64,000 nucleotides of DNA from Hyphomicrobiales bacterium. GTDB lineage: Bacteria; Pseudomonadota; Alphaproteobacteria; Rhizobiales; Rhizobiaceae. This document shows, in pieces, positions 1-7,189 of the stretch. The notes beneath the pieces are model-generated. The model searched no databases, was not told where the DNA came from, and saw only the letters and a list, made by a program, of their open reading frames with translations. The stretch covers positions 60,343 to 124,342 of the forward strand of contig NVSG01000005.1 in assembly GCA_002401155.1 (NCBI GenBank). Reading direction: 5' to 3'. Positions within the stretch are counted from its first letter, which is position 1; every line of letters starts with the position of its first letter. Position numbers and translations under genes: made by a program.

Positions 1-1008
1 GGAAACTGCCAAAGCAAACGGCGCACCGCCAAGTGGCGTTGGATCAATACCCAAAAACAGGTGATGCATGACCGGATTACCGACAAAAACCAGATTGTGA
101 ATATCTTCGCGGTCAATCTCGGCATCCTTGCAAACATTGCCGATCAATTCGTTCAGCGTTGCTCTGACGGCATCCGTCATGGCTTCGCGGCCATCGGGGT
201 TCATCATCACATAGGAAACCCGGCTCATCAGATCTTCGCCAAAGCGAATTTGCGGGTTGGAGGCTCCGGAGGAAGCAAGCGTCATGCCCGATAGCAAGGA
301 AACCAGATGCATGGCGATGGTGGTGGAGCCAATATCGCAGGCAATGCCATAGGCTTCGTTTTTCAGTCCGGGATATATCCCGGTGATAATGGCTCGCCCG
401 CCTTCAACTTCTTCGTGAATGACCGCTGTTACCGACCAGTCGCCTTTTTCCAGAATGGATTGAACGACAGCAAATATCTTCGGATCAACATCCAGATTGT
501 CCCAACCCCATTCCTTCGCCAAAACGATCTTCAAACGATCCAGATCGCCAAGCGGTTGGTGCATATCGGGTTCAGGCACTTCAACATAACAAAGATGGAC
601 AGCTGGGTTGCGCGCGATAATGCGTCCGTCATCAGCCTTGCGCACCACCTGAGCGTTGATTTGCAAGTCCTGAGGGATATCGATCACCAGATCGCCCTGC
701 ACCGTGGAGGAGCAAGACAGGCGTCGCCCGTCCCTCAGTTCGCGCAGCTCAGCGTAGCGGATTTCCTTGGGGCCAAGTTCCGAAATATGCGCATTGCTCG
801 ACGTAATGCCGTGTTTGGCGAATTGGCCTTCCTGAACCTCAATCTGGCAGCGGCCACAAATGCCGCGCCCACCGCAAACTGATTCCACATAAACGCCCAA
901 CTCACGCGCCGCATCAATCAGCGGCGTGCCGAGCGGAAACCGTCCGCGTTTGCCCGAAGGCATGAATAGTATCAGTGGGTCTTTGGAAGACTCAGTATCT
1001 TGCGACAT
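1..1008 (-). CDS. Ferredoxin/ASKHA-domain corrinoid activation protein (RamA-like, DUF4445 type), 3' part missing
   Basis: Only the first 336 residues are in the window; the C-terminal part lies beyond the left edge. It starts at ATG 1008, three bases after the stop of the methyltransferase gene. Residues 10-105 form a plant-type [2Fe-2S] ferredoxin domain with Cys45, Cys51, Cys54 and Cys99 (C-x5-C-x2-C...C). Further on, a glycine-rich ACDIGSTTIAMHLV segment and VFVGNPVMHHLFLG are typical of the ASKHA ATPase fold of the RamA/DUF4445 family. Known members use ATP and a low-potential iron-sulfur centre to reduce inactive Co(II) corrinoid back to Co(I). Next to a corrinoid carrier and two cobalamin methyltransferases, that role is the natural inference here. 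It is the fourth gene of a leftward operon. Confidence 0.88.
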   Translation of the reverse strand, partial: MSQDTESSKDPLILFMPSGKRGRFPLGTPLIDAARELGVYVESVCGGRGICGRCQIEVQEGQFAKHGITSSNAHISELGPKEIRYAELRELRDGRRLSCSSTVQGDLVIDIPQDLQINAQVVRKADDGRIIARNPAVHLCYVEVPEPDMHQPLGDLDRLKIVLAKEWGWDNLDVDPKIFAVVQSILEKGDWSVTAVIHEEVEGGRAIITGIYPGLKNEAYGIACDIGSTTIAMHLVSLLSGMTLASSGASNPQIRFGEDLMSRVSYVMMNPDGREAMTDAVRATLNELIGNVCKDAEIDREDIHNLVFVGNPVMHHLFLGIDPTPLGGAPFALAVS

Positions 1009-1011
1009 GAT

Positions 1012-1959
1012 TTATGCTGTACCACGGCGTGCTGCACGTCCACCCCTTCGACGTCCTGTCGCTTGGGATACGACAGGTGCGGCGGCGGCACCGGCTTGAG
1101 GCGTGTGGTCGCGATAGGTTCTGATCCAGCTGCCGCAATCAGGGTCGGTGCCGTTGAGAACATTTGCCCCGTGTACCGCTTCCATTTCTGCCGGGCGGCA
1201 AGGATTCATGATCGCCGAAGTCATGCCGGAGGCAATCACCATCGGGATAAAGGCGGCATTGATGCCGTGGCGGTGCGGCAGGCCAAAGGAGATATTTGAA
1301 AGGCCACACGTGGTGTTCACACCCAGTTCTTCACGCAAGCGTCGCACCAGATGAAAAACCTGCTGACCGGCACTGCCCATGGCGCCAATTGGCATCACCA
1401 GCGGGTCGACCACGATATCGCAGGGCTTGATGCCATAATCAGCAGCCCGCTCGACGATCCTTTTGGCAACCTCAAACCGCACGTCAGGGTCCATGGAAAT
1501 GCCGGTTTCATCATTGGAAATCGCCACTACTGGTACATCGTATTTCTTGGCAAGCGGCAAAATCGCTTCCAGCTTTTCTTCTTCGCCGGTAACCGAATTA
1601 ATCAGCGGACGCCCCTTGGCGACTCTCAATCCAGCCTCGATGGCCGAGGTAACGGACGAATCAATCGAAATCGGCACATCGACCAATTGCTGCACCATCT
1701 CGATGGTTTTTACCAGCAAAGGCGGCTCGGTCTCATTGGGATTAATCGAGGTTACGCCAGCATTGATATCGAGGATTGACGCTCCGGCAGCAACCTGCGC
1801 CAGCGCATCTTGTTTGACGGTCTCAAAATTGCCAGCCAGCATCTCGGCAGCAAGCTTCTTGCGGCCTGTGGGATTTATCCGCTCGCCGATAATGCAGAAA
1901 GGTTGGTCAAACCCGATGATAACTTCTTTGGTTTGCGATGCCACAATTGTATGCGTCAT
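1012..1959 (-). CDS. Methyltetrahydrofolate:corrinoid methyltransferase (MtgA/AcsE-like, pterin-binding TIM barrel)
   Basis: About 315 residues. ATG 1959 is preferred over the upstream TTG at 1965 because AAGGGAA lies at a good distance. A dihydropteroate-synthase-type barrel is recognised from FCIIGERINPTGRKK near the N-terminus, ASILDINAG, PISIDSS, PLINSVTGEE and the TCGLSNISFGLP segment, the classic pattern of the MeTr/AcsE/MtgA family. It probably moves the methyl group from the methylated corrinoid protein to tetrahydrofolate, the second half-reaction of MttB-type systems. The last 14 residues are unusual: an Arg/Gly/Ala tail (GRRRGGRAARRGTA) after an Ala-rich linker, resembling the N-terminus of the MttB protein at 7190-8764. 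It is preceded by the MetF-like gene and followed by the RamA-like gene. Confidence 0.9.
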   Translation of the reverse strand: MTHTIVASQTKEVIIGFDQPFCIIGERINPTGRKKLAAEMLAGNFETVKQDALAQVAAGASILDINAGVTSINPNETEPPLLVKTIEMVQQLVDVPISIDSSVTSAIEAGLRVAKGRPLINSVTGEEEKLEAILPLAKKYDVPVVAISNDETGISMDPDVRFEVAKRIVERAADYGIKPCDIVVDPLVMPIGAMGSAGQQVFHLVRRLREELGVNTTCGLSNISFGLPHRHGINAAFIPMVIASGMTSAIMNPCRPAEMEAVHGANVLNGTDPDCGSWIRTYRDHTPQAGAAAAPVVSQATGRRRGGRAARRGTA

Positions 1960-2023
1960 TTTCAAATTCCCTTTTAGAATCTGTGACCATACAAAATGCG
2001 TGCGTCATGCCGAAATTATAGGG

Positions 2024-2896
2024 TCAGTCTGAGTTCGTATTAGCATATAAAGATGTCTTTATATCCCATGTGCCGCGTTCTTCAAGCCATTGCGCAGATT
2101 TCTTTACGCCGCCGAACGGAAAAACGTGAATTTGTTTGATTGGAGAGGCCTCTCCATGGGTCTTGATGTGCTCTTCGATCGGGTCAACAATTTCATTGGG
2201 ATCGAACCCTGCCACCATCGACATGATCGCTGAACCGCGACTTTTCAAAAACGAGATCGAATTGCCAACGCCGCACATGGCAGCAAATTTGATCAAAGTG
2301 GTGATCTTGGCAGGCCCTGCAACGCCCAAATGGACGGGCAAATCAATATTGTGTTCAGCAAGGCTATCGGCCCAACTGATAAAGCCTGATGCATCAAAAC
2401 CGAACTGGGTGACAATCCGCAATTCTATATCGGAGCGATTGGCAAAGGATTTCTTCAATCTCAATGCTTCCAGCGCCACTTCGTCGGAAAAATCAGGCGA
2501 CCCTTCAGGATGTCCGGCAACGCCCATATGGGTAATGCCGTATTTGTCAAAAAAGCCGGTTTCGAGAACTTCCATGGTGGAAGAGAAATCGCCAGCCTGT
2601 TTTTCAAGGCCTCCGCCAATGACCAGAACATCGGTGATGCCAGCTTCGCCGGTCATCATCTTGATACGCTCTTCCAGCGCTGCCTTGGTGGTCAGTCTGC
2701 GGGAAGCAAAATGGGGAACGGCGGTATAGCCAAGTTCGGAAACACGTTTTGCACCAGCCGTCAGGGTTTCCGCGCTGTCAGTCCCGATATCTGTAATATA
2801 GACACGGGTCTTCGCTGGAAACAGACCGGGCAGGTCAGCATTTTCCACTGCCTGCTTAGGCGACACTTCAATGGAGGCTGCAATTTTATTCGTCAT
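2024..2896 (-). CDS. Methylenetetrahydrofolate reductase-like protein (MetF family)
   Basis: 290 residues from ATG 2896, which overlaps the upstream 'virulence factor' gene by 11 bp and follows GAAGGAAAT as a ribosome site; longer in-frame starts (2911, 2920) lie inside that gene. A MetF-type flavin barrel is suggested by SELGYTAVPHFASRRL, TDVLVIGGG, MGVAGHPEGSPD and RIVTQFGFDASGF. These match the conserved HxxxR, GDP/GGG and TQ-F motifs of methylene-THF reductases. In a demethylation pathway it would run in the oxidative direction, turning the methyl-THF made by the neighbouring methyltransferase into methylene-THF. It is probably a catabolic paralogue; no methionine-synthesis gene is nearby to suggest the biosynthetic role. 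Confidence 0.85.
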   Translation of the reverse strand: MTNKIAASIEVSPKQAVENADLPGLFPAKTRVYITDIGTDSAETLTAGAKRVSELGYTAVPHFASRRLTTKAALEERIKMMTGEAGITDVLVIGGGLEKQAGDFSSTMEVLETGFFDKYGITHMGVAGHPEGSPDFSDEVALEALRLKKSFANRSDIELRIVTQFGFDASGFISWADSLAEHNIDLPVHLGVAGPAKITTLIKFAAMCGVGNSISFLKSRGSAIMSMVAGFDPNEIVDPIEEHIKTHGEASPIKQIHVFPFGGVKKSAQWLEERGTWDIKTSLYANTNSD

Positions 2897-3203
2897 CTGT
2901 ATTTCCTTCATAACCACCAATTTTCACTAAAGAAACGAGGCGATCTTTGTCATAATCATTTTCAAGTTGAGCTGCCGCTTTGTCGACTTCTGCTTCCAGA
3001 TCGTCACTCACCTCCACCGGAGTTGAACGACGCCATTGTTCCAGATATTCATCCGAACCGGCAGCACCTGTGCGCATGGCACACATGTCTATCGCCTCGG
3101 TGAAACGCAGGGACAATTCTCTTTTGGCAGTCAGCTTTCTGCTTATCTTTACAATCACTTGAGCGGGTATATCCCGCCAGTAAACGATGGTTAGTTTAGC
3201 CAT
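2886..3203 (-). CDS. Small 'virulence factor' family protein (Virulence_fact type) of C1 clusters
   Basis: 105 residues from ATG 3203 (MAKLTIVYWRDIPAQVI). The longer frame from 3221 adds six hydrophobic residues with no better ribosome site. The N-terminal pattern and the EAIDMCAMRTGA...YLEQWRR segment are those of a small family annotated 'virulence factor', which recurs beside methyl-THF methyltransferase, MetF and MttB genes in alphaproteobacteria. Its biochemical role is unknown; the name comes from an old screen and should not be read as pathogenicity. It is the first gene of the leftward operon and is coupled by overlap to the MetF-like gene, which suggests a stoichiometric or accessory role in methyl transfer. 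Confidence 0.72.
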   Translation of the reverse strand: MAKLTIVYWRDIPAQVIVKISRKLTAKRELSLRFTEAIDMCAMRTGAAGSDEYLEQWRRSTPVEVSDDLEAEVDKAAAQLENDYDKDRLVSLVKIGGYEGNTDDE

Positions 3204-3314
3204 GAAAAATCCTAGTAACACGGTGACAATGTTGAAGTTTTACCCATAGCGCTAAGCCGGGTACGACACTGGCACATTCAAACACGACAAAGGCATTTGC
3301 AACAATAAAAATCA

Positions 3315-3336
3315 CGCAAATTGTATACAATTTGCG
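3315..3336. promoter_or_regulatory. Perfect 22-bp palindrome, candidate GntR-type operator
   Basis: The two 11-bp arms (CGCAAATTGTA and its exact reverse complement) meet at 3325/3326 with no mismatch and no spacer. The core TTGTATACAA resembles operators of FCD-type GntR regulators. It lies in the 150-bp gap upstream of the leftward virulence-factor/MetF/methyltransferase/activator operon, about 110 bp before its first start codon. No regulator gene is in the window, so the binding protein is unknown. Confidence 0.6.
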
Positions 3337-3353
3337 GCGATTTAGCCCGGTTT

Positions 3354-3854
3354 CTATGCTTTTTCGCCCTCCTGCGGCAGCAAATGTATAAATACTGAGC
3401 CGGTGAAGGACATTGCAAGCTCATTTTTCCGATGATCGGTATAGGCTTCATGGTCGACGCTTAATATATAGGTGCCCGGGCGCGACGCACTTTCGCGTAT
3501 TTCTTTGTTCCTGTTGAAATAGGTAACGGTCTCGCCGGCAAACACCGGGCGCATCCAGCGCAAGTCCTTGAAACCCGGCGAAGGACCAAGTTCGACCTTG
3601 GCAAAATTCTCGTCGGAATAATTCTGCAGGGTGCGGGCTGCATATTCCCGCTGCATTTTCATCCATATAGATGTGGTGTGCCAGCCAGACGCGCATAATT
3701 TTCCGAAAAGGCTGTCCTTGGCCGTTTCTTCACTCAAATGAAAATCCTGCGGGTCAAATTTCTCGGCAAAGCGAATAATCACCTCCTTGGTAAAGGTGTA
3801 ACTACCAATTTCACATTCAAAACCCGGTTTAAGAAAAGGAGGTAAGTTATCCAT
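3354..3854 (-). CDS. MaoC-like hot-dog dehydratase, copy 2
   Basis: 166 residues from ATG 3854; a TTG at 3863 would give TTGA overlap with the upstream gene, but GGAAAG is better spaced for the ATG. A MaoC/R-hydratase-like hot-dog fold is indicated by FAEKFDPQDFHLSEETAKDS, LCASGWHTTSIWMK and LRWMRPVFAGETVTYF. The Asp and His of the D-P-x-x-x-H hydratase motif are visible. Family members hydrate enoyl-CoA or enoyl-ACP. It is the second of a tightly spaced MaoC pair, which may form a heterodimer. Its place inside the C1 island suggests processing of an acyl or CoA-linked product, but the substrate is not deducible. Confidence 0.82.
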   Translation of the reverse strand: MDNLPPFLKPGFECEIGSYTFTKEVIIRFAEKFDPQDFHLSEETAKDSLFGKLCASGWHTTSIWMKMQREYAARTLQNYSDENFAKVELGPSPGFKDLRWMRPVFAGETVTYFNRNKEIRESASRPGTYILSVDHEAYTDHRKNELAMSFTGSVFIHLLPQEGEKA

Positions 3855-3859
3855 ATGAT

Positions 3860-4300
3860 TCAACTTTCCGACAGTGCGTAGTAGCCGAAATTCTTCATTT
3901 CAAGCACCAGTTCGCCATTTTGATTGTAAATTGTGTGTTCCAGCTCCGATATCCCGATATTGGGCAGAGATTTGGAATCGCGCAAGGAAACCACGCGGGT
4001 TTCCCCGCTAAGCGTATCTCCGGGGTGCACAGGCTTTTTCCAGCGGCAATATTCAACGCCGGGTGCGCCCTGCGATGTGGAGCCCAAAATGAACGCATCG
4101 CACATCATCCGCATCACCATGGCACAGACATGCCATCCCGATGCTGAAAGTCCGCCCAACATCGACGCTTTTGCTGCTTCCTCGTCAAGATGATAGGGAG
4201 CAGGATCGAACTCCTCCGCGAATTCAATGATTTCTTCCTTGGTTACTGAACGAGGCCCCAGCGTGATGCAATCCCCTGTTTTTAATACTTTTTTTGTCAT
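3860..4300 (-). CDS. MaoC-like hot-dog dehydratase, copy 1
   Basis: 146 residues from ATG 4300, with GAAAGAG seven to eight bases before it. The MaoC signature is FAEEFDPAPYHLDEEAAKAS, LSASGWHVCAMVMRMM and CRWKKPVHPGDTLSGETRV, with the D-P-x-x-x-H catalytic pair conserved. It resembles the following gene in length, motif order and spacing, so the two probably arose by duplication and may work as a heteromeric hydratase. It reads leftward toward the corrinoid operon genes and is separated from the patatin gene by a 138-bp divergent gap. Confidence 0.82.
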   Translation of the reverse strand: MTKKVLKTGDCITLGPRSVTKEEIIEFAEEFDPAPYHLDEEAAKASMLGGLSASGWHVCAMVMRMMCDAFILGSTSQGAPGVEYCRWKKPVHPGDTLSGETRVVSLRDSKSLPNIGISELEHTIYNQNGELVLEMKNFGYYALSES

Positions 4301-4438
4301 CAAAACTCTTTCAATACAGTCCTAAATTCCAACGCAAACGAACATGGTTAACCAAACATTAAATTCGGCCTTTGGCTTATTGGTTCAATGAGATATACAT
4401 CATTTAGTGATATTGGTTAGCGTAAATTCACCTAACAG

Positions 4439-5635
4439 ATGGCGGCGGTCTGGGATTTTAGTTTTGTGATGAGTGTGGTTATTTCGAAATCGAGGTTTGC
4501 GCAGCGCATCGCTCGAACTTTCATTACTTTGGCATTGGCAGCGAGCATCTCCGCCTGCGCCCAGCGTCCCGACGAATCTGCAGGCATCCGCACATTACTC
4601 CCCATGGAAGCCGTTGATGAATCGAGCGTTCTCAAAGCTTCAATTGGTTTTGAATCCATAGACAGAAAAAATGGCGATGGTGTTCACACCGTTTTGGCGC
4701 TTTCATCCGGCGGCGCTGATGGCGCATATGGGGCAGGGGTGTTGGTTGGCTGGACCAAGAGCGGTACACGTCCCAAATTTGACGTTGTAACGGGCGTATC
4801 CACCGGTGCATTGCAGGCAGTTCTGGCGTTTCTCGGTCCTGAATATGATCCGCTATTGGAAGAATTTTATACAACGCTCGAAAGCAAAGACATCTTTCGG
4901 ATCAAAGGTCTGGGCGGGCTGTTCGGCGATAGCCTATATGATAACAAACCTTTGAAAAAACAGATAGAGCGAGTAATCACCCCGCAATTGCTCGCCAAAA
5001 TTGCCGCAGAGCACGATACGGGACGTCGCCTCTACGTGGCGACAACCAATCTGGACGCCGGGGATTTGACTATTTGGGATATGGGCAAGATTGCCAAGGG
5101 CGGCCGCACCAATAAATTATTACATTTTCAAAAGGTCTTGCGGGCATCTTCCGCCGTGCCTGCTTATTTTGAACCTGTATACATTAAGCCCCAACGCGGC
5201 ATCCAACTGCGTCAGGCCCATGTGGATGGTGGTGTGAAAAAACCGGTTCTGGTTAGCGATTTTATGTTTCAGTCGCGACTGAAGAAAAAAGCGCTCTACA
5301 TGATCATCAACGGGTCGACTTCCAAATATAACGCCACCCATGCGGTGAAACCAACCCTTGCTGAAATTTCAAGAAAAACCATTCTGGAGATGATGCGCGA
5401 GTTGCAGGACAATACCATTTATCGCGACTATGTTCTTGCGAACCACGAAGGCGCAAAATTCAGGATCACATCGATTCCTGATAGCTTCCCGGCTTCTGTT
5501 GATATGTTGAAGTTCGACAATGTACGAATGAAAAAGTTATTTGTAATCGGTCATGCTGTTGGGGTGTCAGGCACTAAAAAATGGGCAACAGAGCCCAATT
5601 TGATCACCAATGGCGAGCGTATCGCCGCACGATAG
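4439..5635 (+). CDS. Patatin-like phospholipase, predicted lipoprotein
   Basis: 398 residues from ATG 4439; ATG 4469 would give a more typical signal peptide and cannot be excluded. A hydrophobic stretch ends in ISAC, a lipobox, so the mature protein is probably lipid-anchored. The patatin catalytic parts are visible: an oxyanion-hole motif SSGGADGAYGAG, the nucleophile elbow GVSTG (Ser of the Ser-Asp dyad) and the dyad motif VDGGV. Patatins hydrolyse acyl esters of phospholipids. It is the only rightward gene between the MaoC and DUF1638 genes and converges on DUF1638 with a 7-bp gap. Its presence inside a demethylation island raises the possibility that it frees a methylated headgroup-containing substrate, but that is inference. 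Confidence 0.87.
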   Translation: MAAVWDFSFVMSVVISKSRFAQRIARTFITLALAASISACAQRPDESAGIRTLLPMEAVDESSVLKASIGFESIDRKNGDGVHTVLALSSGGADGAYGAGVLVGWTKSGTRPKFDVVTGVSTGALQAVLAFLGPEYDPLLEEFYTTLESKDIFRIKGLGGLFGDSLYDNKPLKKQIERVITPQLLAKIAAEHDTGRRLYVATTNLDAGDLTIWDMGKIAKGGRTNKLLHFQKVLRASSAVPAYFEPVYIKPQRGIQLRQAHVDGGVKKPVLVSDFMFQSRLKKKALYMIINGSTSKYNATHAVKPTLAEISRKTILEMMRELQDNTIYRDYVLANHEGAKFRITSIPDSFPASVDMLKFDNVRMKKLFVIGHAVGVSGTKKWATEPNLITNGERIAAR

Positions 5636-5642
5636 CGTTCTT

Positions 5643-6242
5643 TTAGAGACCCGTCAGGTTTTGGGTTAAATCCCCATAGCCGGTGAGGCGGCGCTCATAT
5701 TCTAATCCGAGAAATTCCGCTGCTTCCTTAGCCTTTTGATCAAGCTCAGGATCTTCTTCCTGCACCAGATAAACCAGCTTTTCGTAGTGTCCGAAATAGC
5801 TATCCCGCAATTGTGGATAACGGTCCAGACCAAGAGGTTTGACCACAAAAGCGGTAAACTGACGGGCCAAAAAGTCCGTCAGATAAAAACTGCGCATGGC
5901 GTCATCACCCTGCGCGGCAAAAGCTTCATCGCCCGAAAAGAACGAATAGCAATGGGGCCCGGCAATGCGCTCAACCCCATATTTATCACAAACATTATCG
6001 AGCAAGCCGCCCGTGCCACAGTCGGCATAGGCAACAAAAATATTCTCAATACCGGCTTTGCGCGCCTCAAGAATTTCGCGCTCCACTTCGCCCGGAATTT
6101 TATCCGGGCTGACATGAAGGATTGCTGGCAGGCAGTGGAGATCAATATGACCAAGTCCGTTAGCCTCGCAAATCGCCAAAACTTCACGCGCAATCGCCCC
6201 ACAGGCGATAACGCGTACTTTTTGTTTCAGCGCTTGCCCCAT
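5643..6242 (-). CDS. DUF1638 protein associated with corrinoid methyltransferases
   Basis: 199 residues from ATG 6242, two bases after the stop of the corrinoid-protein gene; the frame is open further upstream but that part is inside the corrinoid gene. Recognisable DUF1638 segments are VRVIACGAIAREVLAI, LHCLPAILHVSPDKIP, FVAYADCGTGGLLD and GPHCYSFF, with several conserved Cys and His (CGAI, HCLPA, DCGTGG, HCY) that could bind metal or corrinoid. The family has no proven function, but it is repeatedly found next to MttB and corrinoid proteins. Tight coupling to the corrinoid protein suggests a role in its maturation or reactivation. Confidence 0.8.
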   Translation of the reverse strand: MGQALKQKVRVIACGAIAREVLAICEANGLGHIDLHCLPAILHVSPDKIPGEVEREILEARKAGIENIFVAYADCGTGGLLDNVCDKYGVERIAGPHCYSFFSGDEAFAAQGDDAMRSFYLTDFLARQFTAFVVKPLGLDRYPQLRDSYFGHYEKLVYLVQEEDPELDQKAKEAAEFLGLEYERRLTGYGDLTQNLTGL

Positions 6243-6244
6243 GG

Positions 6245-6946
6245 CTAGGCTGTAGCCAATTGGTTGTGCTTTTTTGCCATGAATTCCTTGGCGGTTTCCA
6301 CGGCGACAGCAGCGTCCCGGCAATAAGCGTCAGCACCAATGGCTGCACCAAACTCTTCGTTCAACGGCGCACCGCCCACAAGAATGGTGAAATCGTCACG
6401 AATGCCTTTTTCAATCATGGTATCAATAACCACCTTCATATAGGGCATGGTCGTGGTCAAAAGCGCCGACATGCCGATGATATCCGGCTTATACTTCTGA
6501 ATAGCCTCATAGAATTTGTCGAAATCCGAGTTGATGCCGATATCATGCACGTCAAACCCAGCGCCTTCCATCATCATGCCAACGAGGTTTTTGCCGATGT
6601 CGTGAATGTCGCCTTTAACTGTGCCAATAACGATCGTACCGAGCTTTGGCGCTCCGGTTGCCGCAAGCAACGGACGCAAAATGAACATTCCGCCCTTCAT
6701 GGCGGTTGCAGCCAACAGCACTTCCGGCACAAACAGGATACCGTCTCTAAAGTCGATACCAACAACCCGCATGCCCTCTACCAGTGCTTTAGTAAGCACA
6801 TCATAAGGCGTCCATCCGCGTCCCAGCAGAATATTGGTGCCTTCTTCAACCTCTTCCTTTAGCCCGTCATAGAGATCATCATGCATTTGCAGCACGAGAT
6901 CGGCGTCGTTCAGCTCGGAGAGAATAATTTCTTCTTCATCAGACAT
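6245..6946 (-). CDS. Corrinoid-binding methyl carrier protein (MttC/MtbC-like)
   Basis: 233 residues. An N-terminal helical B12 cap domain (about 15-100) is followed by a Rossmann B12-binding domain holding the base-off signature GDIHDIGKN (D-x-H-x-x-G) with the cobalt-ligating His, then MSALLTTTMPYMK and VLVGGAPLNEEFGAAIGAD. It carries the methyl group between the MttB-type enzyme and the methyl-THF methyltransferase. The first 35 residues are very acidic (14 Asp/Glu against one Lys), unlike the basic tails on its presumed partners. It is the first gene of a leftward pair with DUF1638 and is divergent from mttB across 243 bp that should hold the promoters of both. Confidence 0.93.
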   Translation of the reverse strand: MSDEEEIILSELNDADLVLQMHDDLYDGLKEEVEEGTNILLGRGWTPYDVLTKALVEGMRVVGIDFRDGILFVPEVLLAATAMKGGMFILRPLLAATGAPKLGTIVIGTVKGDIHDIGKNLVGMMMEGAGFDVHDIGINSDFDKFYEAIQKYKPDIIGMSALLTTTMPYMKVVIDTMIEKGIRDDFTILVGGAPLNEEFGAAIGADAYCRDAAVAVETAKEFMAKKHNQLATA

Positions 6947-7189
6947 TTTAAAATCCTTGACACAAAATTGTGGGTCATCTGCTTTTGCACTGCTAGTGGT
7001 GCCATTCTATTTAGCAATCAATAATATTTTGGCAATGCCGATAATGCGACCTCGGATCGAAATTTTGCGACCAAGAAAGCCATTTTGACCGGAAATTCGG
7101 AAATACGCCAGCCCACGCCGTTTTGAGACGATTACTCCAAGTGAAAGCGCCTAGGCTGGTTTTAACCTAATTTAACGGAGAAATGGGTC

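Noticed and set aside
61..882. Two plus-strand frames of 77 and 191 codons
   Set aside because: They lie wholly inside the minus-strand ferredoxin/ASKHA gene, which has clear cysteine and ATPase motifs; the plus-strand products show no family features.
6957..6977. CACAA-aa-TTGTG dyad flanked by TGA/TCA just upstream of the corrinoid-protein gene
   Set aside because: The arms are only 5 bp and overlap the ribosome site; it does not match the palindrome at 3315-3336, so an operator cannot be supported.
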